DNA of 38,823 nucleotides from IMG/VR virus record IMGVR_UViG_3300046516_001137, positions 1 to 38,823 of that record. One strand, given 5' to 3'. The notes beneath the pieces are model-generated. The model saw only the letters and a list, made by a program, of their open reading frames with translations. It ran no database searches and was not told the DNA's origin. This document shows positions 31,202 to 38,823 of this stretch, one piece after another. The DNA comes from a virus. Position numbers and translations under genes: made by a program. Numbering within the stretch: position 1 is the stretch's first letter; the number at the start of each line of letters is the position of its first letter.

Positions 31202-32851
31202 ATGGGCGACACGCTCAACAGTTTATTGCAGGCCAACCGGAGCAGTTCCGTCCTTCAGGGCATCGCCAACCCGGCGCAGGTCAATCCGCTCGCCGCGATC
31301 AACTCGGCCAATCAGGCGGCGGAGGCGGAATACCGCGTGCGCGGGCTTCAGGCCAATCAGGCGCTGGGCAACATCCTTCAGCAGTCGACCGGCCCAGATG
31401 GTGTTGTCGATTACGGCAAGGCCAACGCCCTCGCCGCTCAGGCCGGGCCGATCGTGCAAATGGGAATGCGCGGAGCGTTGGAAAGTAACGCGCAACTGAA
31501 CGGCGCCCAGATCAGCCAGGCGAAGAATTTGCATGACTTCGTGGGAAGCCTCGCCGCGAGCGGCGTTCAGGATACGTCGGATGAGAACTGGGACAATATC
31601 AAGGCAATGGCGGTCAACTCCAAACTGCCGCCCGGTGCCCTGACGGAAATCGACCGGATTCGCGCCCTTCCCGAGAACCAGCGCGCCGGAGCCGCGTTGC
31701 CGCATGTCATCTCCAATCAGGACGCGCTGACGCGCCTGCACGTCGCCACGGGTGGCGAGCCGGGTTCCGTGAACCAGGGCGGAGGCACCCAGTTCTTTAA
31801 ACGCAATCTGATCACGGGGGAACCAACACCGGCCGGAGCACCGATCCCGAACACGTTGTCACCCGCGGAACGAACCGAGATCGTGCAAATGCCGGACTTG
31901 CGGAAGACGCTGCCGGACGGCTCACCGAACCCCGAGTTCATGCAAAAAAAGCCGTTCACGCGGGAAGAACAGCTTGGGCAGTTGGGTTATACCGTCACGC
32001 CGGATGGGCGGGTCGTCAAAACCGGGGAGCCAGGCGGGCAACTCGGCACTGGCCGCTATCCGTTGCCACCGGCGTTGCAAGGCCCTGGCGGCGGCGCGCA
32101 ACCGCCTCAACCCACTCAGCCACCAGCCAACGCTCAGCCGCCTGGGACACCCGTCCCGCCCGGCCAGCCAGGCGTCAACCCGAACGCGCCCGTGCAAATA
32201 CCGCCGCCGACCTCGCCTTACGCCAACCGGCCCGCCAGCGCGGCTTCGCCAGGGGATGAATCACAGGCACAGGCAGCCGGGGGCAAATTCGACGCCGAGG
32301 CCACCGCCGGCACGAACGCGCAGGGGCAGCAGGCGATCCTGGCCAACATGCTCGGCGACACGAAGCAATTCATGCCCGGCCCTTACGCCAACTCGATCGC
32401 CGCCGTTCGGGCGAGGCTGGCGCCGGTCTTCGGCGCCGACGAAAAGGCGCTGGCCGCCCACGACAGCTTTGAGAAACTGGCCGCGCAACTGGCATTGCAA
32501 CAGGCCGGTTCGGTTGGCGCTGGGAGTGACTCACGGTTCAGCGTGACCCAGGCCGCGAACCCGCACGGTGGTATTTCACCCGCGTCAATCGACCTGATCC
32601 TGCGCCAGCTTCAGGGCAACTCGGACTATATTCAGGCACGGCAGAAACTCGCGCAGCAGTGGCCGGCGAAGTCCGATTACAACGGCTTCGTGGACAGCAC
32701 CCGCCCGCTCGATCCGCGCGTGTTCCAGTACGAACGCATGACGGACGGCCAGCGCAAAGACTGGTTCACGGCGATGGACCCGAAGGACCAGAAAGCCTTC
32801 ATGCAGGCGCACAAATGGGCCGAGGGGAACAAGTTGATCCCCGGTGGCTGA
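31202..32851 (+). CDS. Internal virion / ejection protein
   Basis: A 549-residue protein with GGGGA before ATG 31202. The start NPLAAINSANQAAEAEYRVRGLQANQALGNILQQ is typical of long helical internal proteins of podoviruses. A Pro/Gln-rich region (about 295-350) links to a helical C-terminal part (DSFEKLAAQLALQQ...INLIL-like SIDLILRQLQGN). It lies between two other ejection-type genes and overlaps the transglycosylase gene by eight bases. It probably enters the cell with the DNA. Confidence 0.68.
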   Translation: MGDTLNSLLQANRSSSVLQGIANPAQVNPLAAINSANQAAEAEYRVRGLQANQALGNILQQSTGPDGVVDYGKANALAAQAGPIVQMGMRGALESNAQLNGAQISQAKNLHDFVGSLAASGVQDTSDENWDNIKAMAVNSKLPPGALTEIDRIRALPENQRAGAALPHVISNQDALTRLHVATGGEPGSVNQGGGTQFFKRNLITGEPTPAGAPIPNTLSPAERTEIVQMPDLRKTLPDGSPNPEFMQKKPFTREEQLGQLGYTVTPDGRVVKTGEPGGQLGTGRYPLPPALQGPGGGAQPPQPTQPPANAQPPGTPVPPGQPGVNPNAPVQIPPPTSPYANRPASAASPGDESQAQAAGGKFDAEATAGTNAQGQQAILANMLGDTKQFMPGPYANSIAAVRARLAPVFGADEKALAAHDSFEKLAAQLALQQAGSVGAGSDSRFSVTQAANPHGGISPASIDLILRQLQGNSDYIQARQKLAQQWPAKSDYNGFVDSTRPLDPRVFQYERMTDGQRKDWFTAMDPKDQKAFMQAHKWAEGNKLIPGG

Positions 32852-35351
32852 TCCTCTTTCCACTTACGATCAGGTATTCGAGGACGCGGGCCGCGCGTGG
32901 AACGTCGATCCGCTGTTGCTCAGGTCGATCGCGAAGCAGGAAAGCGGCGGCAATGTCCGTTCTCTCAGCAAAGCTGGCGCGCAGGGCCTGATGAATATCA
33001 TGCCCGCCACGCAACGTGACCTTGGCGTGACTGACCCATATGATCCGATCCAGTCGATTTTCGGGGGCGCCAAGTATCTGAGCGAAGGACTGGACAAGGA
33101 GGGCACCCCGGCCGGCGCGCTACTCTACTACCACGGCGGCCCAGGGTGGCGGGACAATTACGGACCCGAGAGCAAGGCTTACGTGCCGGCTGTGTCGGCG
33201 CACTATCAGGCCCTGGCCGCCGGTCGCACCCCGCCCGCGCCGCCACCGCCCGCGCCGCCACCGCCCGCGCCAAAGCCACCGGAGACGGCCCCTGAGACCC
33301 CACAGGCAGGCGAAACCAAGATGGCGGATGAAACCCCGGCCGAGTTCCTAAAGCGCACCACGGGGCGCGGAGGCGGCGCTGGCGGGGATGCAACGACGGA
33401 CACCGGGCAGCAGGAAACGCCGGAGCAGTTCCTCGCGCGGACAGCGCCGAAAGCCGGGGAGGCGAAGACGGCCGAGACAGAGTCGCCACCGGGGCCATAC
33501 AGCGAGTATGGCGACCTGTCGGCGCAGCCGTGGGCACAGGGCGCGCCCGTTCCGGATGGCACCGTGGCGCCCGTGGTCAAGGCGGTCTCATCCGTTGTTA
33601 ACGCGCTCACGCCCTCACAGGCGCCAGAACCATCCTCTAATGCGCTTATACCGCCTGGTGACACGCAATTGACGACCGCGCAGATGGAAAAAGAACGCGC
33701 GTTGGAGGAGACCGCCGGGAAGTCGGGGTATTTCGCGCTGGAGCCGAAGGAGCCTGGGTTCAATCATCTGTTGTGGAGCCTCGGCGCCCCTTTCGCGGAG
33801 ATTGGGCAAACCGCGTTGGGCGAGCGGCCCATGCCGACAGGGGCGAACGCCTTACAGATGGCGGCGCCATTGGCGGGAATGGGCGATTTACGGTTTGGTG
33901 GTCCTCGGGTGTCCGTACCGCCATCAACGGCTCCCGGTCGTCCGTCTCCTGGAACAGAAACGCCATCAACGCAGCCCGCCGCGACGCCTGTTGAGCGCGC
34001 CCCGCCACCTGAGATTCCTGCTACCACCGCCGACGTGGCGAAAACGGAACCGCATCCCGCCTGGGTCGGGAACACGGTCGGCCAGATCGAGAGCCTGGTC
34101 AAAGAGAACGCCGCCGCCGGAGGCCCCCAGGATCTGAGCGCGGCGGCCACGCCGCAACAACTGGCCGCGATGTCGCCCCAGATGGCCAAAGCCTACCGCC
34201 GCATGGCCGAGGTCAACCGCGTCGTCTCCCCGATCGAGGGGGAGGACACGAGCACCAAGGTTCCCGGTTCGATCCCGACCGAGGCGGAAGCGAAGGGCGA
34301 CCCGGTCACCTCGCAAAAGGAGGTCATGACACGCCAGCGGCGGCCGGAAGTGTTCGAGGGGCCGCAAGGCCGCCTGACCCAGAATGACGCCGCGCGCACC
34401 CGGCTCTATGATGACCAGACGTTGAGCGACCCGCAGATCGAGACGCTGAACGAGGATCAGGCCAAACAGGCCAGAAAAGATACCGCTACCGTCATCGCGA
34501 AGGCCGGCCCGGTGGATGGTGCGCCGGTGGCCGCGCAACTGAAGGGACTGCTTGACGATCCGCGCATCAAAGAGCAGCCGGATATTGTTAAGGTGCTGCA
34601 ACCAATACATGATGCGCTTTATGACGCTGACGGAAATCTGAAGACGGACATTCAATCTTATTGGGGTATGCACGATAACCTGATGACCAAACTCGCCAAG
34701 GCGAAAGACCCGTTGCAGGCTTCATCATCTGAGAAGTTCGCGTTCAATCAACTGGTGGACGCCAAGAAGGCGGTTGACGGCGCCATGGACAAGGCGAGCG
34801 ACGGCGCGTTCCAGAACTTCCTCGACAATCAGGCCGAGTTCTTCAAGTCAAAGAACGCGGCGACCATCCTGCGTGACTTCCGGACGAAGATGGTCAATCC
34901 GAAAACAGGGACGATCGATGGCAACCGGTTCCATCGTTTCGTGACCGATCTCGCGGTGCGTCGCGGCAAGCCCGGCATCGATCCGGCGATGGACATCCCC
35001 GACGAGGTCATGAGCAACCTGATGGACATCGATGATGACCTGAAGCGCGCGGGCCGGATCGACCTCGGCAAGCCGCGTGGTTCTCCCACCAACCTCTATT
35101 TTGAACTGGCGAAGGGTCTCGGGATCGCCGGCGCGCATTCCCTGGCGGCTGGCCTGGGGCCGGTCGGGAACATCGGCGTGCAAGTGGGGGTGAGCGCGCT
35201 GCAACGGATGTCCGCGAATATGAGGCTGAACAAACTGGTGGATCAGTCGCTGAACTACCCGCCCTCGGCGGACCCCAGAATCACGCCGTCGCCCACCGCC
35301 ACCGGCCGGTTCGTGCCGCCCGTCGATAGGAACCCGCTGACGCCGCCTTAG
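32844..35351 (+). CDS. Ejection protein with lytic transglycosylase domain
   Basis: An 835-residue protein with GTG start at 32844. Residues about 8-120 form an SLT-type transglycosylase: catalytic E33 in SIAKQESGGN, then GAQGLMNIMPATQ and GALLYYHGGPGWRDNYG. A Pro-rich hinge (about 130-155) leads to two short TPxxFLxRT units, then a long disordered and helical body. It would cut peptidoglycan locally while DNA enters the cell. No separate endolysin is seen in the window, so this may be the only visible wall-cutting enzyme. It ends convergent with a minus-strand gene, overlapping by four bases. Confidence 0.82.
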   Translation: MADPLSTYDQVFEDAGRAWNVDPLLLRSIAKQESGGNVRSLSKAGAQGLMNIMPATQRDLGVTDPYDPIQSIFGGAKYLSEGLDKEGTPAGALLYYHGGPGWRDNYGPESKAYVPAVSAHYQALAAGRTPPAPPPPAPPPPAPKPPETAPETPQAGETKMADETPAEFLKRTTGRGGGAGGDATTDTGQQETPEQFLARTAPKAGEAKTAETESPPGPYSEYGDLSAQPWAQGAPVPDGTVAPVVKAVSSVVNALTPSQAPEPSSNALIPPGDTQLTTAQMEKERALEETAGKSGYFALEPKEPGFNHLLWSLGAPFAEIGQTALGERPMPTGANALQMAAPLAGMGDLRFGGPRVSVPPSTAPGRPSPGTETPSTQPAATPVERAPPPEIPATTADVAKTEPHPAWVGNTVGQIESLVKENAAAGGPQDLSAAATPQQLAAMSPQMAKAYRRMAEVNRVVSPIEGEDTSTKVPGSIPTEAEAKGDPVTSQKEVMTRQRRPEVFEGPQGRLTQNDAARTRLYDDQTLSDPQIETLNEDQAKQARKDTATVIAKAGPVDGAPVAAQLKGLLDDPRIKEQPDIVKVLQPIHDALYDADGNLKTDIQSYWGMHDNLMTKLAKAKDPLQASSSEKFAFNQLVDAKKAVDGAMDKASDGAFQNFLDNQAEFFKSKNAATILRDFRTKMVNPKTGTIDGNRFHRFVTDLAVRRGKPGIDPAMDIPDEVMSNLMDIDDDLKRAGRIDLGKPRGSPTNLYFELAKGLGIAGAHSLAAGLGPVGNIGVQVGVSALQRMSANMRLNKLVDQSLNYPPSADPRITPSPTATGRFVPPVDRNPLTPP

Positions 35352-35746
35352 AGCAAATTAATCAGCACCGTACCGCCGATAAGCCCAATAACGTAAATGG
35401 CCGCCTTCATCTGTTCCGGCATGTAGCGTGTCCACGCGGGGTCAGGCGGCCGGGTGTCCGGCTTCGCCCAGGACGGAGCATGCGCGTAGGGGTCGGGCGT
35501 TGGCGGGGCCTGGGGCCTGGGCGGCGGAGGTGGTGGAGCAGGCGGCGGCTGTGGGGCCTCTTGCTCCGATTGCTCCCATGGCCGTGCCCATGACGGGGAT
35601 GGCGACGTGAGCATCTGCTCCCACGTTAGCCCGTGGCGCTTGCGGAACGCCTCGGCCTGAAGCCCGGCGGCGGCGCGCTCACCGGCGTGGTCGGAGCCCA
35701 GCATCCCGAGGATGGCGGCGAGGCGGCGGCGGTCGGTGCTGGTCAT
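35348..35746 (-). CDS. Hypothetical protein with C-terminal membrane anchor
   Basis: A 132-residue minus-strand protein. The start, RRRLAAILGMLGSDHAGERAAAGLQAEAFRKRHGLTWEQML, is a helical pattern widespread in alphaproteobacterial small proteins. A Pro-rich linker follows, then one membrane segment at the end (AAIYVIGLIGGTVLINLL). The gene is coupled to the one upstream by ATGA. Its function is unknown; a membrane-tethered helix after a stiff linker could reach from membrane to cytosol. Confidence 0.6.
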   Translation of the reverse strand: MTSTDRRRLAAILGMLGSDHAGERAAAGLQAEAFRKRHGLTWEQMLTSPSPSWARPWEQSEQEAPQPPPAPPPPPPRPQAPPTPDPYAHAPSWAKPDTRPPDPAWTRYMPEQMKAAIYVIGLIGGTVLINLL

Positions 35747-35949
35747 GGCGCGTCTACCAAATCGAGCCTCACCTTGATCCGCTCGACATCGCCGCCCATC
35801 CGGTCCAGCCGCCGCGATACCGACGCGTAGCCGGCCTCCAGTAATCCCAACCGCTCCTTGACCTCGGCCATGTCTCCTTTGATCGCCGAGATGTCGGCGC
35901 GGATGCCACGGAGCAGGATCAGCACCAGATCCTCCGGTCGATCGCTCAT
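35743..35949 (-). CDS. Small coiled-coil protein
   Basis: A 68-residue minus-strand protein beginning SDRPEDLVLILLRGIRADISAIKGDMAEVKERLGLLEAGYASVSRRLDRMGGDVERIKVRLDL. The heptads predict a coiled coil along its whole length. Similar small proteins are common in alphaproteobacteria with no known role. It overlaps both its neighbours by ATGA. Confidence 0.6.
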   Translation of the reverse strand: MSDRPEDLVLILLRGIRADISAIKGDMAEVKERLGLLEAGYASVSRRLDRMGGDVERIKVRLDLVDAP

Positions 35950-35999
35950 CGGGTGACGAACCGGGCCGGCGGGATTATGTGTTGGGTAGCCGTGGTCAT
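35946..35999 (-). CDS. 17-residue micro-ORF
   Basis: ATG at 35999 has GGAG seven bases upstream, and its TGA overlaps the next ATG. The peptide is MTTATQHIIPPARFVTR. The good ribosome site and coupling are the only support; it may just feed ribosomes into the next gene. In the rest of the gap, 36000-36157, I see only short minus-strand frames without ribosome sites. Confidence 0.3.
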   Translation of the reverse strand: MTTATQHIIPPARFVTR

Positions 36000-36157
36000 G
36001 GGCTCACTCCATGGTCGTGGTCAGGGCCGGTGTCCGGCGTTGGCAGCGCCGCCCGGCCCGCCCTTGTGCGCCAATCGCGCTCACTTCTCAAGCGAATCGT
36101 TGGGGAATGGGTGCAGGCCAGCGTCCCTGGCCCGCTCGATCCCTCAAGGTGAACCAC

Positions 36158-36361
36158 ATGGCGGATGACAAAGACGTTCCCGCGATCTTCTCCTCATCGC
36201 TGTCGATGATGGAGATGAACCCTTACCTGATCCTGCGTCCCTGCGGCATACGGATCGACATGCGGTCAGGTGAGGTTGAGATCCCGGAAGGCCTGTCATT
36301 AACCGACGCATCGCGCGCTTTTTGGGAAGCGGTGGGGCACAAGGGCGGCGGCTTCTGGTGA
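36158..36361 (+). CDS. Small hypothetical protein
   Basis: A 67-residue plus-strand protein with AAGGTGA before ATG 36158. The segment NPYLILRPCGIRIDMRSGEVEIPEGLSLTDASRAFWEAVGH has mixed strand and helix and no recognised family. It is followed by the 204-base gap that carries the DnaA box. Confidence 0.55.
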   Translation: MADDKDVPAIFSSSLSMMEMNPYLILRPCGIRIDMRSGEVEIPEGLSLTDASRAFWEAVGHKGGGFW

Positions 36362-36427
36362 GGGATGTCACTGCTCCTTTTTCGATCGCGCCATTCCTGA
36401 GCAATCTTCCTTGTTTCGTTCGGTCAG

Positions 36428-36524
36428 TTATCCACAGGCCAGTACACAGTACATCCGCCAAGTGATGATTATTCTAATCCATCTCGTGCGCGCGCGCGTC
36501 TTGTCGGTATCACACTGTGGATCG
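36428..36524. other. Candidate DnaA-dependent origin
   Basis: TTATCCACA at 36428-36436 is a perfect DnaA box. TGTGGATCG at 36516-36524 is an inverted box with two mismatches. Between them lie a direct AGTACACAGTACA, an A/T-rich stretch (36461-36484) that could melt, and an alternating GCGCGCGCGCG tract. The Rep-like gene starts 41 bases later. The surrounding gap 36362-36565 holds no gene. Confidence 0.45.
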
Positions 36525-36565
36525 GTAGGGTACCATCAGGCACGACTCGGGGGAGGTTTATTCAC

Positions 36566-37078
36566 ATGAAAGGCCACATCGTCCGGTTCGCCAGCCGCGC
36601 CGATTCGTTGGAGCGAGAACAGGCTCTCGCCCTGCGGCAGTTGGTGATACCGTGGGAGGACCAGGCGCCCGCCGCCGTCCGGCAGTTGTTGACCGTGCTG
36701 GACCGGCACACGATCGCGTCGAAGGGATGGAGTTTCGTCATGCTGTCGCCGGATCAGAACCGTATCGTGGTCCGCTGGATCAGCCAGCACGCCAAACGCC
36801 CGCACATCTCGGCGGAACTCTGGGCGGAGTTTTTCTGTCACATGCTCATGGACACCGGCGAGATCGTCATGACCCGGAAGGAAATGGCCGCGGCGGTCGC
36901 CACAACCCCTCAGTGCGTTTCCGCCGCCCTGTCTGAACTGGCGGGCATCGGCGCGCTGATACGTCATCAGGAAGGCCGCGAGGTCCGGTGGTACATGAAC
37001 CCGCGCGTGGGCACGAACCTGACACAACTGGCGCGTGAAAAGGCCCAGGCCACGGCACCGCGTCTCGTGATGGCATGA
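36566..37078 (+). CDS. Winged-helix protein resembling RepL-type initiators
   Basis: A 170-residue protein with GGGGAGG before ATG 36566. The C-terminal half is a winged helix: GEIVMTRKEMAAAVATTPQCVSAALSELAGIGALIRHQEGREVRWYMNP, with the recognition helix at TPQCVSAALSEL and a basic wing. RepL-type plasmid initiators have this layout, and a DnaA box lies just upstream. It could instead be a phage transcription regulator. The N-terminal half, including WSFVMLSPDQNRIVVRWI, is not recognised. Confidence 0.55.
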   Translation: MKGHIVRFASRADSLEREQALALRQLVIPWEDQAPAAVRQLLTVLDRHTIASKGWSFVMLSPDQNRIVVRWISQHAKRPHISAELWAEFFCHMLMDTGEIVMTRKEMAAAVATTPQCVSAALSELAGIGALIRHQEGREVRWYMNPRVGTNLTQLAREKAQATAPRLVMA

Positions 37079-37086
37079 CGACACGG

Positions 37087-37118
37087 TGGCATGCTGGCAT
37101 GCTGGCATGCTGGCACGC
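37087..37118. repeat. Four tandem 8-bp repeats TGGCATGC
   Basis: Four units of TGGCATGC in a row, the last with one change, lie just after the Rep-like stop and before the end of the convergent minus-strand gene. TGGCATGA at the end of the Rep-like gene may be a related unit. Each contains the palindrome GCATGC. They could be protein-binding iterons or a simple slippage repeat. A 20-residue frame (37075-37137) crosses it. Confidence 0.6.
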
Positions 37119-37120
37119 CA

Positions 37121-37411
37121 TCACCACCCGAGTTTAGGCCGATCGGTCGTGTTCAGGACGCCCGTTCGCCATTCCGCTTCCCATCTGTCAGCCTGTAATT
37201 CCAGCGAATCGGCGGCCTCCAGGCGGCTGACCGTGTTGCCGCGCCCACCGAAGCGGTTGCCGTCCGGGCAGGTCATCGGCACCGGCCCCCAGCCCGCGGC
37301 GTATTCGCGGCGCAGATCAGCGGCCAGCTTGCGGCACGCGGCCTCCATCGCCCGCGCGTCGAGCGGGTGGTACTGAGCGGCCCGGCCGTTACCGCCGTCC
37401 GTGCGCGGCAT
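37121..37411 (-). CDS. Hypothetical protein
   Basis: A 96-residue minus-strand protein starting at ATG 37411, which overlaps the end of the upstream gene by 23 bases. The core is ARAMEAACRKLAADLRREYAAGWGPVPMTCPDGNRFGGRGNTVSRLEAADSLELQADRWEAEW, mostly helical and acidic. It is the last gene of the right-hand minus-strand operon. No family is recognised. Confidence 0.5.
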   Translation of the reverse strand: MPRTDGGNGRAAQYHPLDARAMEAACRKLAADLRREYAAGWGPVPMTCPDGNRFGGRGNTVSRLEAADSLELQADRWEAEWRTGVLNTTDRPKLGW

Positions 37412-37724
37412 GTCCCCGCTTTCGCGCCCGCTCAAGATCAGCGATGCGCTGGTCGATCCGGTCGGCGACGGCGATGGTGCCGAGCAAGCCGGTCTTCCTG
37501 CCGCCGAGGCACCGGCTCGCGCGATCGATGACCAGCCGTCGCATCGCGTCCCCGGTCTCGTCCCGCGCCGCGCGCAGAAACGCGGCCTCCGCCCTGAGAT
37601 GCCTGATCGTCGCGCGCTCCAGGGCCTGGCGCGCCCGGATGACAGCGACATTGGCCCGCCGCGCGTCGAGCGCCTCGGCCGCATACCGATCGAGGATGTC
37701 AGACCTCGCGGTGCGTAAGGCCAC
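37389..37724 (-). CDS. Hypothetical helical protein
   Basis: A 111-residue minus-strand protein with GTG start at 37724. It is almost wholly helical and rich in Arg and Ala (RYAAEALDARRANVAVIRARQALERATIRHLRAEAAFLRAARDE). The coiled-coil character suggests a structural or regulatory partner. No family is recognised. It lies six bases after the preceding gene of the operon. Confidence 0.5.
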   Translation of the reverse strand: MALRTARSDILDRYAAEALDARRANVAVIRARQALERATIRHLRAEAAFLRAARDETGDAMRRLVIDRASRCLGGRKTGLLGTIAVADRIDQRIADLERARKRGHAAHGRR

Positions 37725-37730
37725 GGCGGC

Positions 37731-37928
37731 CTATCCGGCGCGCCTGACCAGCGCCAGAACGGCGCCGTGACGGGCCAGCGCGGTCTGCCTCGCATCATCG
37801 ACTATCTCATCGGCCGCGCGCTCCAGCCGCCCCACGCGCCACGCCACGGCCCGCAGCCGGGCGGCGATCGACGCCGACCATGGGCTGACTTCGTCCGCGA
37901 TCCGCTCGATGTCCGCCTGCTCGCTCAC
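37731..37928 (-). CDS. Small helical protein
   Basis: A 65-residue minus-strand protein; GTG 37928 overlaps the upstream stop as GTGA, so longer readings into the upstream gene are rejected. The sequence SEQADIERIADEVSPWSASIAARLRAVAWRVGRLERAADEIVDDARQTALARHGAVLALV is helical throughout. No function is recognised. Confidence 0.5.
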   Translation of the reverse strand: MSEQADIERIADEVSPWSASIAARLRAVAWRVGRLERAADEIVDDARQTALARHGAVLALVRRAG

Positions 37929-38374
37929 GTCCGTTCGCCCCGTAGGCGCCCGATGGCGGCGACGGCGGCATAGAGCACGGTGAACGGGATGGCGTGCTCC
38001 CTGGCCCGGCAGTGGTCGGTCAGCGCCTCGATGGCGGCGAGGTCCGCCTCGGCTCTCAGGTGCGCGGCGCAATGCCCGCACAAATATTGCCCGTCCTCGA
38101 CGGCGGTCGCATAACCAACGCAACCAGGCTGCTCGCAGCTTAGGTGTAGGACACCAGACTCGCAGCCGGGTGCTCCGCATTTGACCATGTCGCCGTCAGG
38201 ATCGTTGGCCCCGCGGCGTGGCGCCCAGACCCAACCATCTTCGCAATCGCAAGATATTTGAAGCGGGGGCTGGACGTTCTCGCGCTTGTCATAAGTCGCG
38301 AGGGGGGTATGATTACCTGGTCGGTCGGCTTCCCGACACTCGGTAGACGGGGAAAGTGGAAAATGAGTTGACAT
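37925..38374 (-). CDS. Protein with zinc-ribbon-like cysteine clusters
   Basis: A 149-residue minus-strand protein. Cysteines come in pairs: CDCEDGW, KCGAPGCESG, SCEQPGCVG and LCGHCAAHL, which suggest two or three zinc knuckles over residues 42-107, followed by a helical end (LRAEADLAAIEALTDHCRAREHAIPFTVLYAAVAAIGRLRGER). Such proteins bind nucleic acid or protein partners. It is the first gene of the minus-strand operon, with the operator copy at 38409 just upstream, so it is probably repressed in the quiet state. Confidence 0.58.
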   Translation of the reverse strand: MSTHFPLSPSTECREADRPGNHTPLATYDKRENVQPPLQISCDCEDGWVWAPRRGANDPDGDMVKCGAPGCESGVLHLSCEQPGCVGYATAVEDGQYLCGHCAAHLRAEADLAAIEALTDHCRAREHAIPFTVLYAAVAAIGRLRGERT

Positions 38375-38408
38375 TGGATAAGCGTCCAGCCGTGTTTGCT
38401 GGAGGCGA

Positions 38409-38421
38409 CAATAGGCTATTG
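38409..38421. promoter_or_regulatory. Palindromic operator-like site, copy 2
   Basis: CAATAGGCTATTG is a perfect palindrome around one G, 35 bases upstream of the minus-strand operon start. It matches the site at 87-99 in 12 of 13 positions. An overlapping ATAGGC/GCCTAT pair extends the symmetry. A common repressor for both edges is likely. Confidence 0.55.
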
Positions 38422-38507
38422 CCTATCGATTGGTCAAGCGCCGGATAGGCCGCCGATCCGATAAAAAGATGCGATCAGGGAGGCACGCCATGGGACAAAT
38501 CGAACCA

Positions 38508-38823
38508 CTACGCGGCCATCGCGCCCGAGTCCTCGCGGCGCGAGGCGGCTTTCCCGGCCAACTCCAGCGCCGCCAGAATGGTCTTCAGGACGAACGCCAG
38601 TTGCTTTCCAGAGAGTTGGTCGAGCAGGTGGTTGATCTGTGTCTTGCTCGCCTGCTCGATCAGATTGTCACATCGGGGACTGATCCAGCCATCATCGCCG
38701 GCTGGCTTCTCGCGCGGGCGGACGACGGCTGCTGACACCATCCGCCGCCTGATCGGGCGGACGGTCTTGCGCGGCGGCTTCAGTATCTCGGCGTCGAGGT
38801 CGTAGGTTCTGACCAACAGGTCG
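38508..38823 (-). CDS. Minus-strand protein running off the right edge
   Basis: The frame is open from the right edge to a stop at 38508; TTG at 38816 is the first in-window start, but the gene probably begins outside. It reads VRTYDLDAEILKPPRKTVRPIRRRM and ends in a good amphipathic helix pair (NLIEQASKTQINHLLDQLSGKQLAFVLKTILAALELAGKAA). No family is recognised. A plus-strand frame over the same DNA looks less like protein. It may continue the gene started at 75-1. Confidence 0.5.
   Translation of the reverse strand, partial: DLLVRTYDLDAEILKPPRKTVRPIRRRMVSAAVVRPREKPAGDDGWISPRCDNLIEQASKTQINHLLDQLSGKQLAFVLKTILAALELAGKAASRREDSGAMAA

Noticed and set aside
37087-37118. CRISPR-like array
   Set aside because: The repeats are 8 bp and directly adjacent with no spacers; it is a simple tandem repeat.
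38430-38735. Plus-strand frame at the right end
   Set aside because: No ribosome site and less protein-like than the minus-strand frame over the same DNA, though it cannot be fully excluded.

Overview
This 38.8 kb window holds the gene set of a tailed, P22-like (podovirus-type) bacteriophage: terminase, P22-type portal, scaffold, P22-type coat, gp4-like adaptor, gp10-like tail hub, and ejection proteins including one with a lytic transglycosylase domain. DNA is GC-rich with strong G/C third positions. Most gene junctions are ATGA, GTGA or TGATG overlaps. No rRNA, tRNA, transposase, integrase or CRISPR array is visible. The host is most likely a GC-rich proteobacterium, probably an alphaproteobacterium; this is inferred from protein style only. 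No stretch longer than about 300 bases lacks a gene.

Layout. (1) 1-3.3 kb: a short minus-strand gene start at the edge, a palindromic operator, a small regulator, then a tightly coupled cassette of PP-loop (PAPS-reductase-like) enzyme, two small proteins, a compact C5-cytosine methyltransferase and a radical SAM enzyme. A terminator-like hairpin sits directly before the radical SAM gene. (2) 3.3-5.7 kb: a minus-strand HNH endonuclease, RusA resolvase, a block of strong hairpins that may be a structured RNA, and a minus-strand ribbon-helix-helix plus GIY-YIG-type pair. (3) 5.7-11 kb: replication and recombination genes (Gp157, RecT, D5/P4-type helicase), a repeat cluster that could be an origin, small unknown genes, and a NusG-like factor just before the late genes. 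(4) 11-35.4 kb: packaging and virion genes, interrupted by two more HNH genes and carrying unusual cargo (GNAT domain, 2-oxoglutarate oxygenase, cupin, large repeat spike, S74 self-cleaving fibre). (5) 35.4-38.8 kb: small genes on both strands, a winged-helix protein resembling RepL initiators behind a perfect DnaA box, a minus-strand operon of unknown genes, and a second copy of the palindromic operator.

How it may work. Terminase, portal, scaffold and coat build and fill the head. The gp4-like and gp10-like proteins close it. Spike and fibre bind the host. The last three late proteins are probably ejected with the DNA and open the wall. RecT, RusA, Gp157 and the D5 helicase serve recombination-linked replication. 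The NusG-like protein may drive antitermination into the late genes. No integrase is seen, a Rep-like gene with DnaA boxes is present, and the two edges look like parts of one minus-strand gene. Together these raise the possibility that the element is circular and kept as a phage-plasmid; this is inference.
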